From Nonomuraea cypriaca (lineage in GTDB: Bacteria > Actinomycetota > Actinomycetes > Streptosporangiales > Streptosporangiaceae), in the NCBI RefSeq assembly GCF_015645445.1, contig NZ_JADOGI010000008.1, positions 1 through 64,000 of the forward strand: a stretch of 64,000 bases of DNA, read 5' to 3'. Each line of letters begins with the position of its first letter. The stretch's first letter is position 1. The position numbers and the translations under genes are program-made. Positions 26,225 to 35,010 of this stretch are shown here, piece after piece. The notes beneath the pieces are model-generated. The model saw only the letters and a program-made list of their open reading frames with translations. It was not told the origin of the DNA and ran no database searches.

Positions 26225-27433
26225 TTGAGCGAGCTCAGCGCCCAGGCGCCTGACTACCCCTTCCGCAATCCCACCCCGCTTGAGCCGCCGCGGGAGTGGG
26301 CCGAGCTGCGGCAGGGCTGCCCGATCGCGCCGATCCGGCTGGCCAGCGGCGACCAGGCGCTGCTGCTCACCAGGTACGCCGACGTCAAGCAGGTCCTGTC
26401 CGACCCCCGCTTCACCCGTCAGCTCGACGCCGAGGACGCCGCCCGTGTCACCGCCAACGAGTCAGGCGGCGTGTTCGGCAGCGGCGGCAGCGCCATGACC
26501 GGCGAGAACCACCGGGCCTGGCGCCAGCTCATCGGCAAGGCGTTCACCGCCAAGCGCGTCACCGCGATGCAGCCCAGGATCGAGGCGATGGCCGGGCGCC
26601 TGGTCGAAGAGCTGGTCGCCCAGGGAGCGCCGGGCGACCTGGTGAGCACGGTCGGTTTCCCGTTGCCTGTGTGGGCGATCTGCGATCTGCTGGGCGTGCC
26701 GGACTCCGACCGCGACCGGTTCGCGTACTGGTCGGACACCATGCTCAGCATGACCAGGTTCAGCCAGGAGGAGATCGACGCGGCGCAGGCCGAGTTCAAC
26801 GCGTACCTCGTCGCGCACGTCGAGACCAAGCGCGCCGAGCCGGGCGACGACCTGATCAGCGAGCTGCTCGCGATCGTCGAGGGGCTGGATGGGCGGCTGA
26901 CCGAGCGACTCCTGCTCGGCACGGCCAAGGGCCTGCTGGTGGCCGGGCACGAGACCACCGCGAACATGATCGGCAAGATGGTGTCGATGCTGCTGGCCGA
27001 CCGTACGCGCTGGGAGGCGCTGCTGGCCGACCGCGCGCTGATCCGCCCGGCGGTGGAGGAGACGCTGCGCTTCGACGCCAACCCGGGCTTCGGCATGCCG
27101 CGCTACCTCGGCGAGGAGGTCGAGGTGGCGGACGAGACCCTGCCGAAGGGCACCACGGTCGTGTGCAGCATGGCCGCGGCCAACCGGGACGAGGAGCAGT
27201 TCGAGCGGGCCGCCGAGCTGCGTCTTGATCGCTCGCCGAACCCGCATCTGGCCTTCGGCGCGGGTCCGCACTCCTGCCTGGGCCAGGCGCTGGCCCGCAC
27301 CGAGTTGCAGACCGTGCTCAAGGTCCTGCTCGAGCGCCTGCCCACGCTGGAGCTGGCCGTCCCCGCCGAGGAGCTCCCGCGCCGCGAGGGCCTGATCATC
27401 GGCGGGCTTGAGCGGGTGCCGGTGCGGTGGTGA
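26225..27433 (+). CDS. Cytochrome P450 (bacterial class I)
   Basis: The complete P450 (402 residues from the TTG start) has the I-helix LLVAGHETTANM, the ExxR motif EETLRF, and the heme loop FGAGPHSCLGQALAR with the thiolate Cys. It resembles the CYP105/CYP107-like soluble actinobacterial enzymes. The TTG at 26225 is preceded by GGGAG at a 5-base spacing; the GTG at 26219 overlaps that site. The stop overlaps the TetR gene, and a [3Fe-4S] ferredoxin follows, forming an electron-supply operon. The substrate is unknown; the reductase must come from elsewhere. Confidence 0.85.
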   Translation: MSELSAQAPDYPFRNPTPLEPPREWAELRQGCPIAPIRLASGDQALLLTRYADVKQVLSDPRFTRQLDAEDAARVTANESGGVFGSGGSAMTGENHRAWRQLIGKAFTAKRVTAMQPRIEAMAGRLVEELVAQGAPGDLVSTVGFPLPVWAICDLLGVPDSDRDRFAYWSDTMLSMTRFSQEEIDAAQAEFNAYLVAHVETKRAEPGDDLISELLAIVEGLDGRLTERLLLGTAKGLLVAGHETTANMIGKMVSMLLADRTRWEALLADRALIRPAVEETLRFDANPGFGMPRYLGEEVEVADETLPKGTTVVCSMAAANRDEEQFERAAELRLDRSPNPHLAFGAGPHSCLGQALARTELQTVLKVLLERLPTLELAVPAEELPRREGLIIGGLERVPVRW

Positions 27434-28071
27434 AGGTGGCCGTCAGGTCCGAGCGCGCCCAGGAGACCCGCGTGGCCATCCTGGACGCCGCCGAGCGACT
27501 GTTCGCCGAGCACGGCGTCGGCGAGGTCTCCAACCGCCAGATCAGCGAGGCCGCCGGGCAGGCGAACAACTTCGCGGTCGGCTACCACTTCGGCTCCAAG
27601 ACCGAGCTGGTGCGGGCCATCGTGCACCGCTACGCCACGGAGACGGAGCAGCGGCGCCTGCGGATGCTGGCCGCGTTACCCGACTCCGCGGACCTGCGCG
27701 AGTGGATCTCCTGCCTGGTACGCCCCGTCACCGATCACCTCGACGGCCTGGGTGTGCCGAGCTGGCGGGCCCGGTGCCTGGCCCAGGCCAACACCGTGCC
27801 CGCCCTGCGCAGGATCGTCATCGAGGAGTCCGTGGCGACGCCTTCCATGCGGCGCACCCTGGAGGGCATGTCCCGCCTGCTGCCCGGCCTGCCCGAGGAG
27901 GTGCACAGGGAGCGCGGCGACATGAGCCGGCTGCTCGTGCTGCACACGCTGGCCGAGCGTGAGCGGGCCCTGCACGAGGGCGGGACGACGGCGCGTACGA
28001 GCTGGGAGGCCACCGCCGTCGGACTCATCGACGCGCTGGGCGGCCTGTGGTTCGCCCCGGTCACCACATGA
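27430..28071 (+). CDS. TetR-family regulator in the P450 operon
   Basis: The 213-residue protein has an N-terminal TetR helix-turn-helix (RVAILDAAERLFAEHGVGEVSNRQISEAAGQANNFAVGYHFGSKTELVRAI in outline) and a helical ligand domain. GTG 27430 overlaps the P450 stop (GTGA), showing translational coupling. It probably represses the P450 promoter at 26164-26192, where an imperfect dyad lies, with the P450 substrate or product as inducer. Confidence 0.85.
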   Translation: MKVAVRSERAQETRVAILDAAERLFAEHGVGEVSNRQISEAAGQANNFAVGYHFGSKTELVRAIVHRYATETEQRRLRMLAALPDSADLREWISCLVRPVTDHLDGLGVPSWRARCLAQANTVPALRRIVIEESVATPSMRRTLEGMSRLLPGLPEEVHRERGDMSRLLVLHTLAERERALHEGGTTARTSWEATAVGLIDALGGLWFAPVTT

Positions 28072-28105
28072 TGAGCTGGAGGCCGGCACGACTGAGGGGA
28101 AGAAC

Positions 28106-28300
28106 GTGAAAGTCACCGTTGACCGGGACAAGTGCTGCGGCGCGGGGCAGTGCGTGCTGCTCGCGCCCGACGTGTTCGACCAGGATGAGGACGACGGCAT
28201 CGTGCTCCTGCTCGACCCGTCACCCGCCCAGGAGCGCCACGCGATCGTCCGCGAGGCCGCGAGCGTCTGCCCGACCGGCGCGATCTCCCTGGAGGAGTGA
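28106..28300 (+). CDS. [3Fe-4S] ferredoxin
   Basis: The 64-residue acidic protein has the P450-partner ferredoxin pattern: DKCCGAGQC near residues 8-16, an acidic middle (DQDEDDG) and a C-terminal VCPTGAI carrying the last cluster Cys. It donates electrons to the P450 two genes upstream. The GTG start at 28106 follows GAGGGGA. It ends 9 bp before the convergent PucR gene. Confidence 0.9.
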   Translation: MKVTVDRDKCCGAGQCVLLAPDVFDQDEDDGIVLLLDPSPAQERHAIVREAASVCPTGAISLEE

Positions 28301-28309
28301 CACCCGGCC

Positions 28310-29764
28310 TCAGTCCATGAGACCGAGCTGGCGGCCGGCCCGCAGGGCCAGCCAGACCTCGGCGAACGCGGCGGTGGACGACAGGTCGCGGCCCGTCAGC
28401 TCGGCGAACCTGCGCAGCCGGTACGCCAGGGTGTTGGGATGGATGTGCAGCGCGGCGGCGGCGTCCTCGGCACGCCGGTCGCGCTCCATCCAGGTCCGCA
28501 CGGACGTCAGGAGATGGGAGCCGTGCGCCGCGTCGTAGGCCAGCGCCTGGCCGAGCACGTTCTCGACGAGCGCGGTGAGCGCCCACGGGTCGTCGGGCAG
28601 CCATCTGCCGGTGGTGTCGTCGCCGTACCTGATCAGGGCGTGCCCCGACTCCGACGCCGTGGACGCCGCCCATACCGCCTCCCGCTTGGCGACCTGCATG
28701 GGCTCCCCTGGCGGGAACGGCCTGCTCATGCCCGCCGCGACGCCAGGCAGCACGGCGAGCGCCGCGCCGAGTGCGGGTGAGCCGAGCACGTAGCGGTCGT
28801 CGCCCCTGCGCAGCATGAGGTGCGGCTGGTCGTCGAGCGCGCGGTGGATGGCCTCGTCGGACACGTCCCTGACCACGAGCAGGACCAGCTCGCCGTCCGC
28901 CGGCAGGCCCGCCCTGACCAGGCGCCGCCGGGCCGTGGCCGGTTCGAGTACGTCCTGGAGCAGCTCGGACAGGGTCTCCGCGCCCTCGCGGCGCAGCGTC
29001 TCGCGCTCGTGGCGGGCCATGGCCACCTGCAGCGCGGCCACCGTGGCGATGTGCTGCACCACGGCCAGGCCGGCGGGCCTCGCCCCCTGACGCTCGAACG
29101 CGACGAGGAAGCCCGCGGGACCACCAGGCGCCGGCACGGGCAGCACGAAGCCGCCCGGAATCGTGGGCGGCGCCTCCGGCTCGGACGGGAGCACGGCGAC
29201 GTCGGGCACCGGCACGCCGGGGAGCAACGGCCGGCCCTGCGGGGTGCACAGGTAGACCTCGTAGCCGGACAGCCGTTCCAGCCGTCTGAACAGCGTCGCC
29301 GTGTCGAGGTCCTCGGCCGCCAGCCAGCGCAGCGCGCCGAACACCTGGAGTTGCGCGCCGAGGCGCTGGCTCGCGTCCTCCCGCGCGGCGGCGGCCACCT
29401 CCTGGGAGATCGCGATGAACGGCACCGCCAGCGGCACCTCCAGCACTGGCATCCCCCGCTCCTCGGCGGCCTGGAAGAACGCCTCGTGCAGCGGCGGCAC
29501 GTGCAGCTGCGCCGACAGGGCGAGCGCGGACACGCCCGCGTCGTCGAGCCGTTCCAGATAGGCGCGCTGTTCGGCGGCTCCGCGCGGGATCGCGATCCCC
29601 GCGGTCATGATGACCTCCGCGCCGAGCAGCCAGGGCGTGGGGTCGTCGAGCTCGCTGACGTGCGCCCACGACACCGAACGTGCCAGCCCGGCCGCACCGG
29701 CCAGCAGCCGCAGCTGCAGGGCCGGCGAGCGCAGCAGGTCCTCCACGGACACGTTCGTGTTCAC
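28310..29764 (-). CDS. PucR-family transcriptional regulator
   Basis: The 484-residue protein has an N-terminal PucR sensory domain (SVEDLLRSPALQLRLLAG, WLLGAEVIMTAGI), a middle CdaR GGDEF-like domain and a C-terminal PucR helix-turn-helix (AALHIHPNTLAYRLRRFAELTGRDL). Family members respond to purines, amino acids or other nitrogen compounds. The start is uncertain among TTG 29770, GTG 29764 and GTG 29752, none with a strong ribosome site. No obvious target gene is divergent; the nearest genes are a small membrane protein and Lsr2. Confidence 0.8.
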   Translation of the reverse strand: MNTNVSVEDLLRSPALQLRLLAGAAGLARSVSWAHVSELDDPTPWLLGAEVIMTAGIAIPRGAAEQRAYLERLDDAGVSALALSAQLHVPPLHEAFFQAAEERGMPVLEVPLAVPFIAISQEVAAAAREDASQRLGAQLQVFGALRWLAAEDLDTATLFRRLERLSGYEVYLCTPQGRPLLPGVPVPDVAVLPSEPEAPPTIPGGFVLPVPAPGGPAGFLVAFERQGARPAGLAVVQHIATVAALQVAMARHERETLRREGAETLSELLQDVLEPATARRRLVRAGLPADGELVLLVVRDVSDEAIHRALDDQPHLMLRRGDDRYVLGSPALGAALAVLPGVAAGMSRPFPPGEPMQVAKREAVWAASTASESGHALIRYGDDTTGRWLPDDPWALTALVENVLGQALAYDAAHGSHLLTSVRTWMERDRRAEDAAAALHIHPNTLAYRLRRFAELTGRDLSSTAAFAEVWLALRAGRQLGLMD

Positions 29765-29836
29765 ACACAAAGGGTATGGCGTGTTTTCGGCGCTGCCCCA
29801 ACCGAAGGTCCGTGGTCGGGCCCACCCGACGCCAGG

Positions 29837-30025
29837 CTAGTTGCCGCGGGAGCGGGCGGCGGCCTGGGCGACGAGCAGGGCGACGCAGACCAGCACGGCG
29901 ACGCCGAGCACGGCCATGAGGACGATCTGAACGGTCCCCGTCAGGTCGCTGGCCATGACCATGGCCAAAGCCAGAACGAGCACACCCGCCACGTTGATCA
30001 GCAGCACCGGCGAACCTTTGATCAA
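29837..30025 (-). CDS. Small two-helix membrane protein
   Basis: This 62-residue hypothetical protein is nearly all hydrophobic, with two predicted membrane helices (about 7-25 and 32-53) and a short basic tail AARSRGN. The TTG start at 30025 has a well-placed GAGAGGGG upstream, which supports it as a real gene. It resembles no family I can name. It lies between the PucR gene and lsr2, all on the minus strand. Confidence 0.5.
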   Translation of the reverse strand: MIKGSPVLLINVAGVLVLALAMVMASDLTGTVQIVLMAVLGVAVLVCVALLVAQAAARSRGN

Positions 30026-30088
30026 GACGCCACCCCTCTCATCACGGCAAGAGTCTGGGCGTGCCGGACCGTGGCGGGCAAGACCCTG

Positions 30089-30117
30089 ATGTCATCGGTG
30101 TGAGATGACATGTGTCA
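30089..30117. promoter_or_regulatory. Overlapping inverted repeats between lsr2 and the small membrane gene
   Basis: ATGTCATC (30089-30096) and GATGACAT (30104-30111) are perfect 8-bp arms with a 7-base spacer. TGACA-TG-TGTCA (30106-30117) overlaps the right arm. The element may end lsr2 transcription or act as an operator for the small membrane gene; sequence alone does not decide. Confidence 0.35.
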
Positions 30118-30135
30118 ATCGATGGCACGTGTCCC

Positions 30136-30483
30136 TTAGTGGGCGGCTTCGTACTTCTCGACCACGCTGGCCGCGATGCGCCCGCGCTCGCTCACCGGCA
30201 GCCCGTGGGTCTTGGCCCACTTGCGGATCACGGCGGACTTCTCGCGGCTCATGGCCCGAGCGGCGCCACCGGCCGCGCGCCGTCCACGGGCGCCCCGCTC
30301 GGCCTTGACCGGGCGGGCCTTGAGGAGGAACGGCCGCAGCGCGTCACGCAAGGCCTGCTCGTTCTTGTCGCCGAGGTCGATCTCATATGCGACGCCGTCG
30401 ATTCCGAACTTGACGGTGTTCTCCGAGTCCATCGGGCTTCCGTCGAGGTCGTCTATGAAAATCTCTTGAATCTGCTTAGCCAT
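30136..30483 (-). CDS. lsr2: Lsr2-family nucleoid-associated silencer
   Basis: The 115-residue Lsr2 has the N-terminal oligomerisation domain MAKQIQEIFIDDLDGSPMDSENTVKFGIDGVAYEIDL (in outline), a basic Ala/Gly/Arg linker and the C-terminal DNA-binding domain with WAKTHGLPVSERGRIAASVVEKY, including the RGR-type AT-minor-groove motif. Lsr2 coats and silences AT-rich, often horizontally acquired DNA. GGAG lies 8 bases before the ATG. A TATAGT -10-like hexamer at 30522-30517 gives a short leader. Actinobacteria often have two Lsr2 paralogues; this may be the accessory one. Confidence 0.92.
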   Translation of the reverse strand: MAKQIQEIFIDDLDGSPMDSENTVKFGIDGVAYEIDLGDKNEQALRDALRPFLLKARPVKAERGARGRRAAGGAARAMSREKSAVIRKWAKTHGLPVSERGRIAASVVEKYEAAH

Positions 30484-30935
30484 GCCGGCGCTCCAAACTC
30501 GATACGGTTATTGGGTACTATAGCGCTCTTCAGTAGGTCCGGCGCGTCTACCACCTTCTGACCTGTTCAGTGGCCTGGCCTGGAAGTACGCGGCCATTCA
30601 CCCCGACATCAGGCCGACCGCCCGCAGTCGGCCGGCAACCATCCTGGTCGTACGGTCGTGGCTAATGCGGGGCGCGACACACATGATCATTAGTTGGAGA
30701 ACATCCGGTGGTGCGGTTGTGCTCCCGGGAGAATATCCCCTCCAGGCCGGCGTGCGATGGCGCCCACACTATCGGGGTTAAATTCAAATTCGCCGCAGTA
30801 TCAGTACGGAAGGGTCACGAGAGCGTCCTTGTCTTTGCCGGCAATCGCCCGGCGACCTGGCGCGCCCCCGGTGGTCCTGCACCCGGTCAGATTTATCCAA
30901 GAGTTCCCGCCGGGTCGCGCCTACGGTGGGGTTCC
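30484..30935. other. 452-bp comparatively AT-richer gap upstream of lsr2
   Basis: No gene is supported here. The lsr2-proximal end holds its probable promoter. From about 30660 to 30830 the DNA is noticeably richer in A/T than the flanks (for example GGTTAAATTCAAATTC near 30776), the type of sequence Lsr2 binds. The end nearest 30936 provides GGTGGGG as ribosome site for the GMC remnant. Confidence 0.4.
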
Positions 30936-31175
30936 ATGGACATCGATCATCTGATCGTCGGAGCAGGGACCGCGGGGTGCGTGCTGGCCGCCCGGCTCTC
31001 GGCGGATCCCCTGCGGCGGGTGGCCGTCCTCGTGGGCGAGGACTGCCGCGTCCACGGCGTCGACGGCCTCAGGATCGCCGACCTGTCCATCGTCCCCGTC
31101 CCGCTCCGCGCGACGACCGCACTCGACGCCATGATGGTCGGCGAACACGCCGCCACCCTGATCCTGGGAACGTGA
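30936..31175 (+). pseudogene. GMC oxidoreductase remnant with internal in-frame deletion
   Basis: The 79-residue frame begins with the FAD-binding N terminus of a GMC oxidoreductase (HLIVGAGTAGCVLAARLSADP, residues 5-25). After about residue 36 it jumps directly to the family's C-terminal substrate/FAD segment (CRVHGVDGLRIADLSIVP...DAMMVGEHAATLI, 37-76). A complete enzyme has about 500-560 residues, so roughly 430 internal residues are missing while the frame is kept. Start codon and a GGTGGGG site are intact, so a micro-protein may still be made. It cannot be an active alcohol or choline dehydrogenase. Confidence 0.8.
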
Positions 31176-31204
31176 CACGGTAGCCTGCCGGAACACAGCA
31201 AAAG

Positions 31205-31240
31205 CCGTGATCCCGCCCCTGGCGGAGCGGGATCACGGCC
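31205..31240 (-). terminator. Strong hairpin terminator of the SPW-repeat gene
   Basis: A perfect 13-bp stem (31205-31217 with 31228-31240) encloses a 10-base loop. On the minus strand it is followed by TTTT, an intrinsic terminator 10 bp after the SPW gene stop. It also lies 29 bp downstream of the GMC remnant stop on the plus strand. Confidence 0.8.
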
Positions 31241-31249
31241 CTCCTGTTG

Positions 31250-31609
31250 TCAGGCTGTCGCGGACTTCCTGCCGCTCCGAGTCTGAGGTACGGCGACCCA
31301 CAGGCCCGCGACGACGGCCAGCACGCCCGCGATCCAGGCGGTCCACGCCGCGCCGGGCACGTCCTGGAAGCCGAGCGCCCAGGGTGCGATGAACAGCAGC
31401 ACACCGAGGACGACGTGCGTCCATTCGCTGGCGACCGCCTCAGGCACGGCGAGCGACCACAGCGCGCCGACGGCGAGCAGGACACCGAGGATGATCAGCG
31501 CCCAGGTGCCGCCGGTGCTGTCTGGCATGAACCACAGCGGGGTGAGCGCGGTCACCACGCCGACGACGAGCGCCACCCAGTCCTGCCAGCGAACCCACTT
31601 CCTGTTCAT
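31250..31609 (-). CDS. SPW-repeat integral membrane protein
   Basis: The 119-residue protein has four predicted helices in two similar halves. The halves begin with WQDWVALVVGVVTALTPLWF and TWTHVV-like WTHVVLGVLLFIAPWALGF, the two-copy SPW repeat arrangement (PF03779). The family has no established function. A canonical GGGAGGTGTTCAC precedes the ATG. It is transcribed alone and ends at the strong hairpin 31205-31240. Confidence 0.85.
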   Translation of the reverse strand: MNRKWVRWQDWVALVVGVVTALTPLWFMPDSTGGTWALIILGVLLAVGALWSLAVPEAVASEWTHVVLGVLLFIAPWALGFQDVPGAAWTAWIAGVLAVVAGLWVAVPQTRSGRKSATA

Positions 31610-31950
31610 GTGAACACCTCCCAAGAGGCCGGTCACCTGCCGGTCTCCGCTTCCTTCTTCTCCTCTTCGGAGTCATCGGGGAGCGCCGCTTCGGTCGTGC
31701 GGAACGGTCCTGCGGCCGGGCCTGTCGCGGCGGTGGCGTGAGGACCGACCGCGCGATCGAAGGTGTTGGCACTCTCCAACGAAGAGTGCTAATTCCTATG
31801 TAACACCGAGCGCACCGGGCAGGCAACTCCCCCTGCCCAACGGGCGGCGGGGCAGCCGGAACAGGGGCTTCGCTAGGCTGAGGTCATGGTTAACGTACGC
31901 CGTCGAGTCATGTGCCCCGCCGCGCGTGTTCAGCGACCCGCCGAGGACCG

Positions 31951-32751
31951 GTGAGCGGGCAGGAGCGGCCGGCGGAGTTCGTTCAGTCACTCGAACGCGG
32001 CCTGTTGATCATCAGGAGCTTCACCCCCCGGCATTCCCGGATGACGTTGACGGAGGTCGCCGAGCGGACGCACATGCCCAGGTCGGCCGCGCGGCGCTTC
32101 CTGCTCACCCTGGAGAGCCTCGGCTACGTCCGGCAGGACGGGCGGTATTTCTCGTTGAGTCCTTCCGTGCTGGAGCTCGGTTACAGCTATCTGTCCTCGG
32201 TTCATCCTTGGGACGCGGCGCATCCGCTGCTTGAGCACCTCAGCGACGACATCGACGAGAACGTCCTGGCGGGGGTCCTGGACGGCACCGACGTCGTGTG
32301 CGTGGACAGGACCAGCCGGCGGCTGGTGACGTTCGCGGTGTTCGTGGGCGGCCGGGTCCCCGCGCACGCCTCCTCGATGGGCCGCGCCATCCTCGCCCAC
32401 CTCGAACCGGAGGAGCTGGACCGCTATTTCGCCACCGCCGAGCTCGTCGCGGTGACCGAGGCGACCACCACGGACGAGCAGCGGTTGCGCGCCGAGCTCG
32501 CCCAGGTCAGGAAGCAGGGATGGGCGACGACCGAACACGAGCTGGAGCGCGGCCTGATGTCGGTCTCCGCCCCGGTCTTCGGCCCGAACGGCCAGGTGGT
32601 CGCGGCCATCAACGTGTCCGCGCACGGAGGCCGGCTGAGCCAGGCCGACGTCGAGGCGCGCATCAGCCCGCCGCTGCTCGACTGCGCCCGCAACGTGAGC
32701 ATCCTGTTCGGCGCCCGGTCGGCGTTCAACGGATCCGAGCGCCGGAGATAG
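31951..32751 (+). CDS. IclR-family regulator (PcaR/PcaU-like)
   Basis: The 266-residue protein has an N-terminal winged helix (EFVQSLERGLLIIRSF...MTLTEVAERTHMPRSAARRFLLTLESLGYV in outline) and the IclR GAF-like effector domain with PAHASSMGRAILAHL and SVSAPVFGPNGQVVAAINVS. The opening SLERGL and SYLSS segments resemble the PcaU/PcaR subgroup that senses aromatic or carboxylic acids. GTG 31951 follows CGAGGA. It converges with the end of the eleven-gene catabolic operon, one base apart, and is its likely regulator through the inverted repeat at 44393-44410. Confidence 0.85.
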   Translation: MSGQERPAEFVQSLERGLLIIRSFTPRHSRMTLTEVAERTHMPRSAARRFLLTLESLGYVRQDGRYFSLSPSVLELGYSYLSSVHPWDAAHPLLEHLSDDIDENVLAGVLDGTDVVCVDRTSRRLVTFAVFVGGRVPAHASSMGRAILAHLEPEELDRYFATAELVAVTEATTTDEQRLRAELAQVRKQGWATTEHELERGLMSVSAPVFGPNGQVVAAINVSAHGGRLSQADVEARISPPLLDCARNVSILFGARSAFNGSERRR

Positions 32752-32752
32752 G

Positions 32753-33757
32753 TCAGCCGAGGGCCTGGATGTCCGCGACCGCCCTGGCGAAGGACCGCCA
32801 GTCGGTGTCCCCACGCGGCGCCGGCAGCTGAACGGCGTCGACCAGGCCGCCGAAGCGTTCGCCGACCGCCGCGCCGATCCCCTCGTACGGCGCCACGGCG
32901 CAGAAGAGTTCGAGCACCTCGTCATCGACCTTCGAGGCGAGCTCGTCCCACCGTCCCTCGCGTACCGTCCGCTGCAGCTCCTCCCCCAGGTCGTCCAGCC
33001 CATGGTGGGCGAGAACGGGCAGGTAGGAACGGGTGGACCCGTAGAACCCGACCCTCCTCCTGACGTGTTCGCGGGCCGCGCGCACGTCCTCCGCCGTCGC
33101 GCCGGTGGCCACGAAGCCGCCGCCGGTGACGCGCACTTCTCCGCTCGTGCGAGCCGCGCCGGTGATCGTGGGGAGGGCGACGTCGGACACGTACGCGCGG
33201 GTGCTGAACGGATGCAGCCGCACGCCGTCGCACAGGGACGCGGCGGTCGTGAGGTTGTAGCGGTTCACCGCGGCCAGGTCGACGGGAATCGGCGCATGGT
33301 CAGACGCGGGCCGGAACTCCGGGGTCATCAGGGTGTGCCGGTAGAACGGCCCCTCGTGGCGCAGCTCGCCGCCGGTTTCCCACGCCCGCCAGATGGCCCG
33401 CAGCGCGGAGACGTAGTCACGCATCCGTGGTCCAGGCGAGTCCCACGCAGTCGAGAAGCGTTCCTCGATGTGCCGTCTGACCTGGGTGCCGAGCCCGAGC
33501 CTGAACCGGCCCCCGCTGTGGTCGGCGAGCATCCGCGCCTGCGTGGCCAGCACCATCGGGCTGCGCGGGAACGCGATCGTGACCGCCGTGGCGAGCTCCA
33601 CGCGGGAGGTGGCCGACGCGACGGCCATCAGCGTGAGCAGCGGATCGCGGGTGACCTCCGCGTCGCAGACTGTGTCGACCCCGGCCTGCTCCAGACGGGC
33701 GGCCAGCTCGGGCACGTCGCCCAGCGGAACGTCGCGCAGGCTCACTTCGACCCTCAT
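32753..33757 (-). CDS. LLM-class (luciferase-like, probably F420-dependent) oxidoreductase
   Basis: The 334-residue protein has the bacterial luciferase-like barrel: LARLEQAGVDTVCDAEV, SRVELATAVTIAFPRSPMVLATQARMLADHSGGRFRLGLGTQVRRHIE and RMRDYVSALRAIWRAW. The TIM3612/F420-LLM annotation for such actinobacterial proteins is typical; cofactor F420 rather than FMN is inferred. Its ATG overlaps the acyl-CoA dehydrogenase stop (ATGA). It is the last gene of the catabolic operon and may carry out a hydride transfer or oxygenation on an acyl-CoA or the ketone released by the aldolase. Confidence 0.8.
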   Translation of the reverse strand: MRVEVSLRDVPLGDVPELAARLEQAGVDTVCDAEVTRDPLLTLMAVASATSRVELATAVTIAFPRSPMVLATQARMLADHSGGRFRLGLGTQVRRHIEERFSTAWDSPGPRMRDYVSALRAIWRAWETGGELRHEGPFYRHTLMTPEFRPASDHAPIPVDLAAVNRYNLTTAASLCDGVRLHPFSTRAYVSDVALPTITGAARTSGEVRVTGGGFVATGATAEDVRAAREHVRRRVGFYGSTRSYLPVLAHHGLDDLGEELQRTVREGRWDELASKVDDEVLELFCAVAPYEGIGAAVGERFGGLVDAVQLPAPRGDTDWRSFARAVADIQALG

Positions 33758-34986
33758 CGGGCATGCACCTCCGCGCCGGGGATTCCGTGCCGCAAGAGGT
33801 TCCTGGCGATGGTCACCCGGTGGATCTCCGACGCGCCCTCGACGATGCGCCAGACGCGGACGAGACGGTAGTAGTACTCGATCGGCAGTTCCTTGCCCAG
33901 CCCCATGCCGCCGTGCGCCTGCAGGCAGCGGTCGGCCACCTGCTGCAGCAGCTCGGTGCCGAGCACCTTGGCCGTGGACGCCTCGAATCTGATGTCGCCT
34001 ACGCCCGCGTCCAGCTTGGCCGCGGCGTCCCGGTTGACCAGCCGGCTGGTGTGCAGGCCGATGCCGGCGTCGGCGATCCAGTTCTGGATGGTCTGCCGGG
34101 CCGCGAGCGGCTCGCCGAAGGTCACCCGCTCCTTCGCGTACGCCATCATCATGCCGAGCAGCCGCTCGGTGGCGCCCACGCAGCGGGCGGCGATCTCCAG
34201 GCGGCGCACGGACAACCGGTTCTGCATGGGCACGAACGCGTCGCCGACGTCGCCGAGCACCTGCTCGTCCCCGAGTTCGACGTCGTCGAAGCGGATCTCG
34301 CACGGCCGGTAGTTGGAGATCGTCGGCAGCCGCCGCTCGACCACCACCCCTGGCGTGCCACGGTCGACGAGAAAGGCGGTCATGCCGCCCCGGCTGCCCT
34401 TCTCGCGATCGGTCACGGCCACCACGATCAGGAAGTCGGCCCAGTCCGCCTTGCCGATCCACTTCTTGCGCCCGTTGAGCACCCACCGGCCGCCGGCGCG
34501 CCTGGCCGTCGTTTCGATGCCCGACACGTCCGAGCCCGCGCCGGGCTCGGTGATCGCCACGCCTGAGGTGATCTCCCCCCGCGCGTACGGGTCCAGATAG
34601 CGCGCCCGCTGCCCGGCGTCGCAGGCGGCCGACAGCCAGTGCAGGTTCGGCGAGTCCGGCGGCAGCACGAACGGCACGATGGTCTTGGCCATCTCCTCCA
34701 CGGCCGCCATCTTGTCTAGGTTCGTCAGCCCGAGGCCGCCGTACTCCGCGGGAACGTCGATCCCCCACAGGCCACGCTCGCGGGCCGCGGCCAGCAGCCG
34801 CTCATAGACCTCGGGCGGCAGGTCGCCGACGGGGTCGAACAGATAGCTCTTGCCGGGCTCGGCGGCGAACGGCTCGGTGCGGCTCGACGCTTCGAGCTCC
34901 CATCTGATGACGTCCGGCTCCAGCGGCAGGAGCTCGTCGTCGACGAACGCGCGTACCCGCTGCCTGAGGTCTTCCGCGGCCTTCAT
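33754..34986 (-). CDS. Acyl-CoA dehydrogenase
   Basis: The 410-residue flavoprotein has the three-domain acyl-CoA dehydrogenase fold. The FAD/substrate motif is ITSGVAITEPGAGSDVSGI with GRWVLNGRKKWIGKADWADF, and the C-terminal helical domain has LQAHGGMGLGKELPIEYYYRLVRVWRIVEGASEIHRVTIARNLL. It introduces a 2,3 double bond into an acyl-CoA. AGGAGGAA sits 8 bases before ATG 34986; the longer frame to 35007 has no site. It lies 24 bp after the PrpD gene and overlaps the LLM gene. It supplies the enoyl-CoA for the hydratase encoded upstream in the same operon. Confidence 0.9.
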   Translation of the reverse strand: MKAAEDLRQRVRAFVDDELLPLEPDVIRWELEASSRTEPFAAEPGKSYLFDPVGDLPPEVYERLLAAARERGLWGIDVPAEYGGLGLTNLDKMAAVEEMAKTIVPFVLPPDSPNLHWLSAACDAGQRARYLDPYARGEITSGVAITEPGAGSDVSGIETTARRAGGRWVLNGRKKWIGKADWADFLIVVAVTDREKGSRGGMTAFLVDRGTPGVVVERRLPTISNYRPCEIRFDDVELGDEQVLGDVGDAFVPMQNRLSVRRLEIAARCVGATERLLGMMMAYAKERVTFGEPLAARQTIQNWIADAGIGLHTSRLVNRDAAAKLDAGVGDIRFEASTAKVLGTELLQQVADRCLQAHGGMGLGKELPIEYYYRLVRVWRIVEGASEIHRVTIARNLLRHGIPGAEVHAR

Positions 34987-35010
34987 GGTCAGTTCCTCCT
35001 GGGTCATGGG

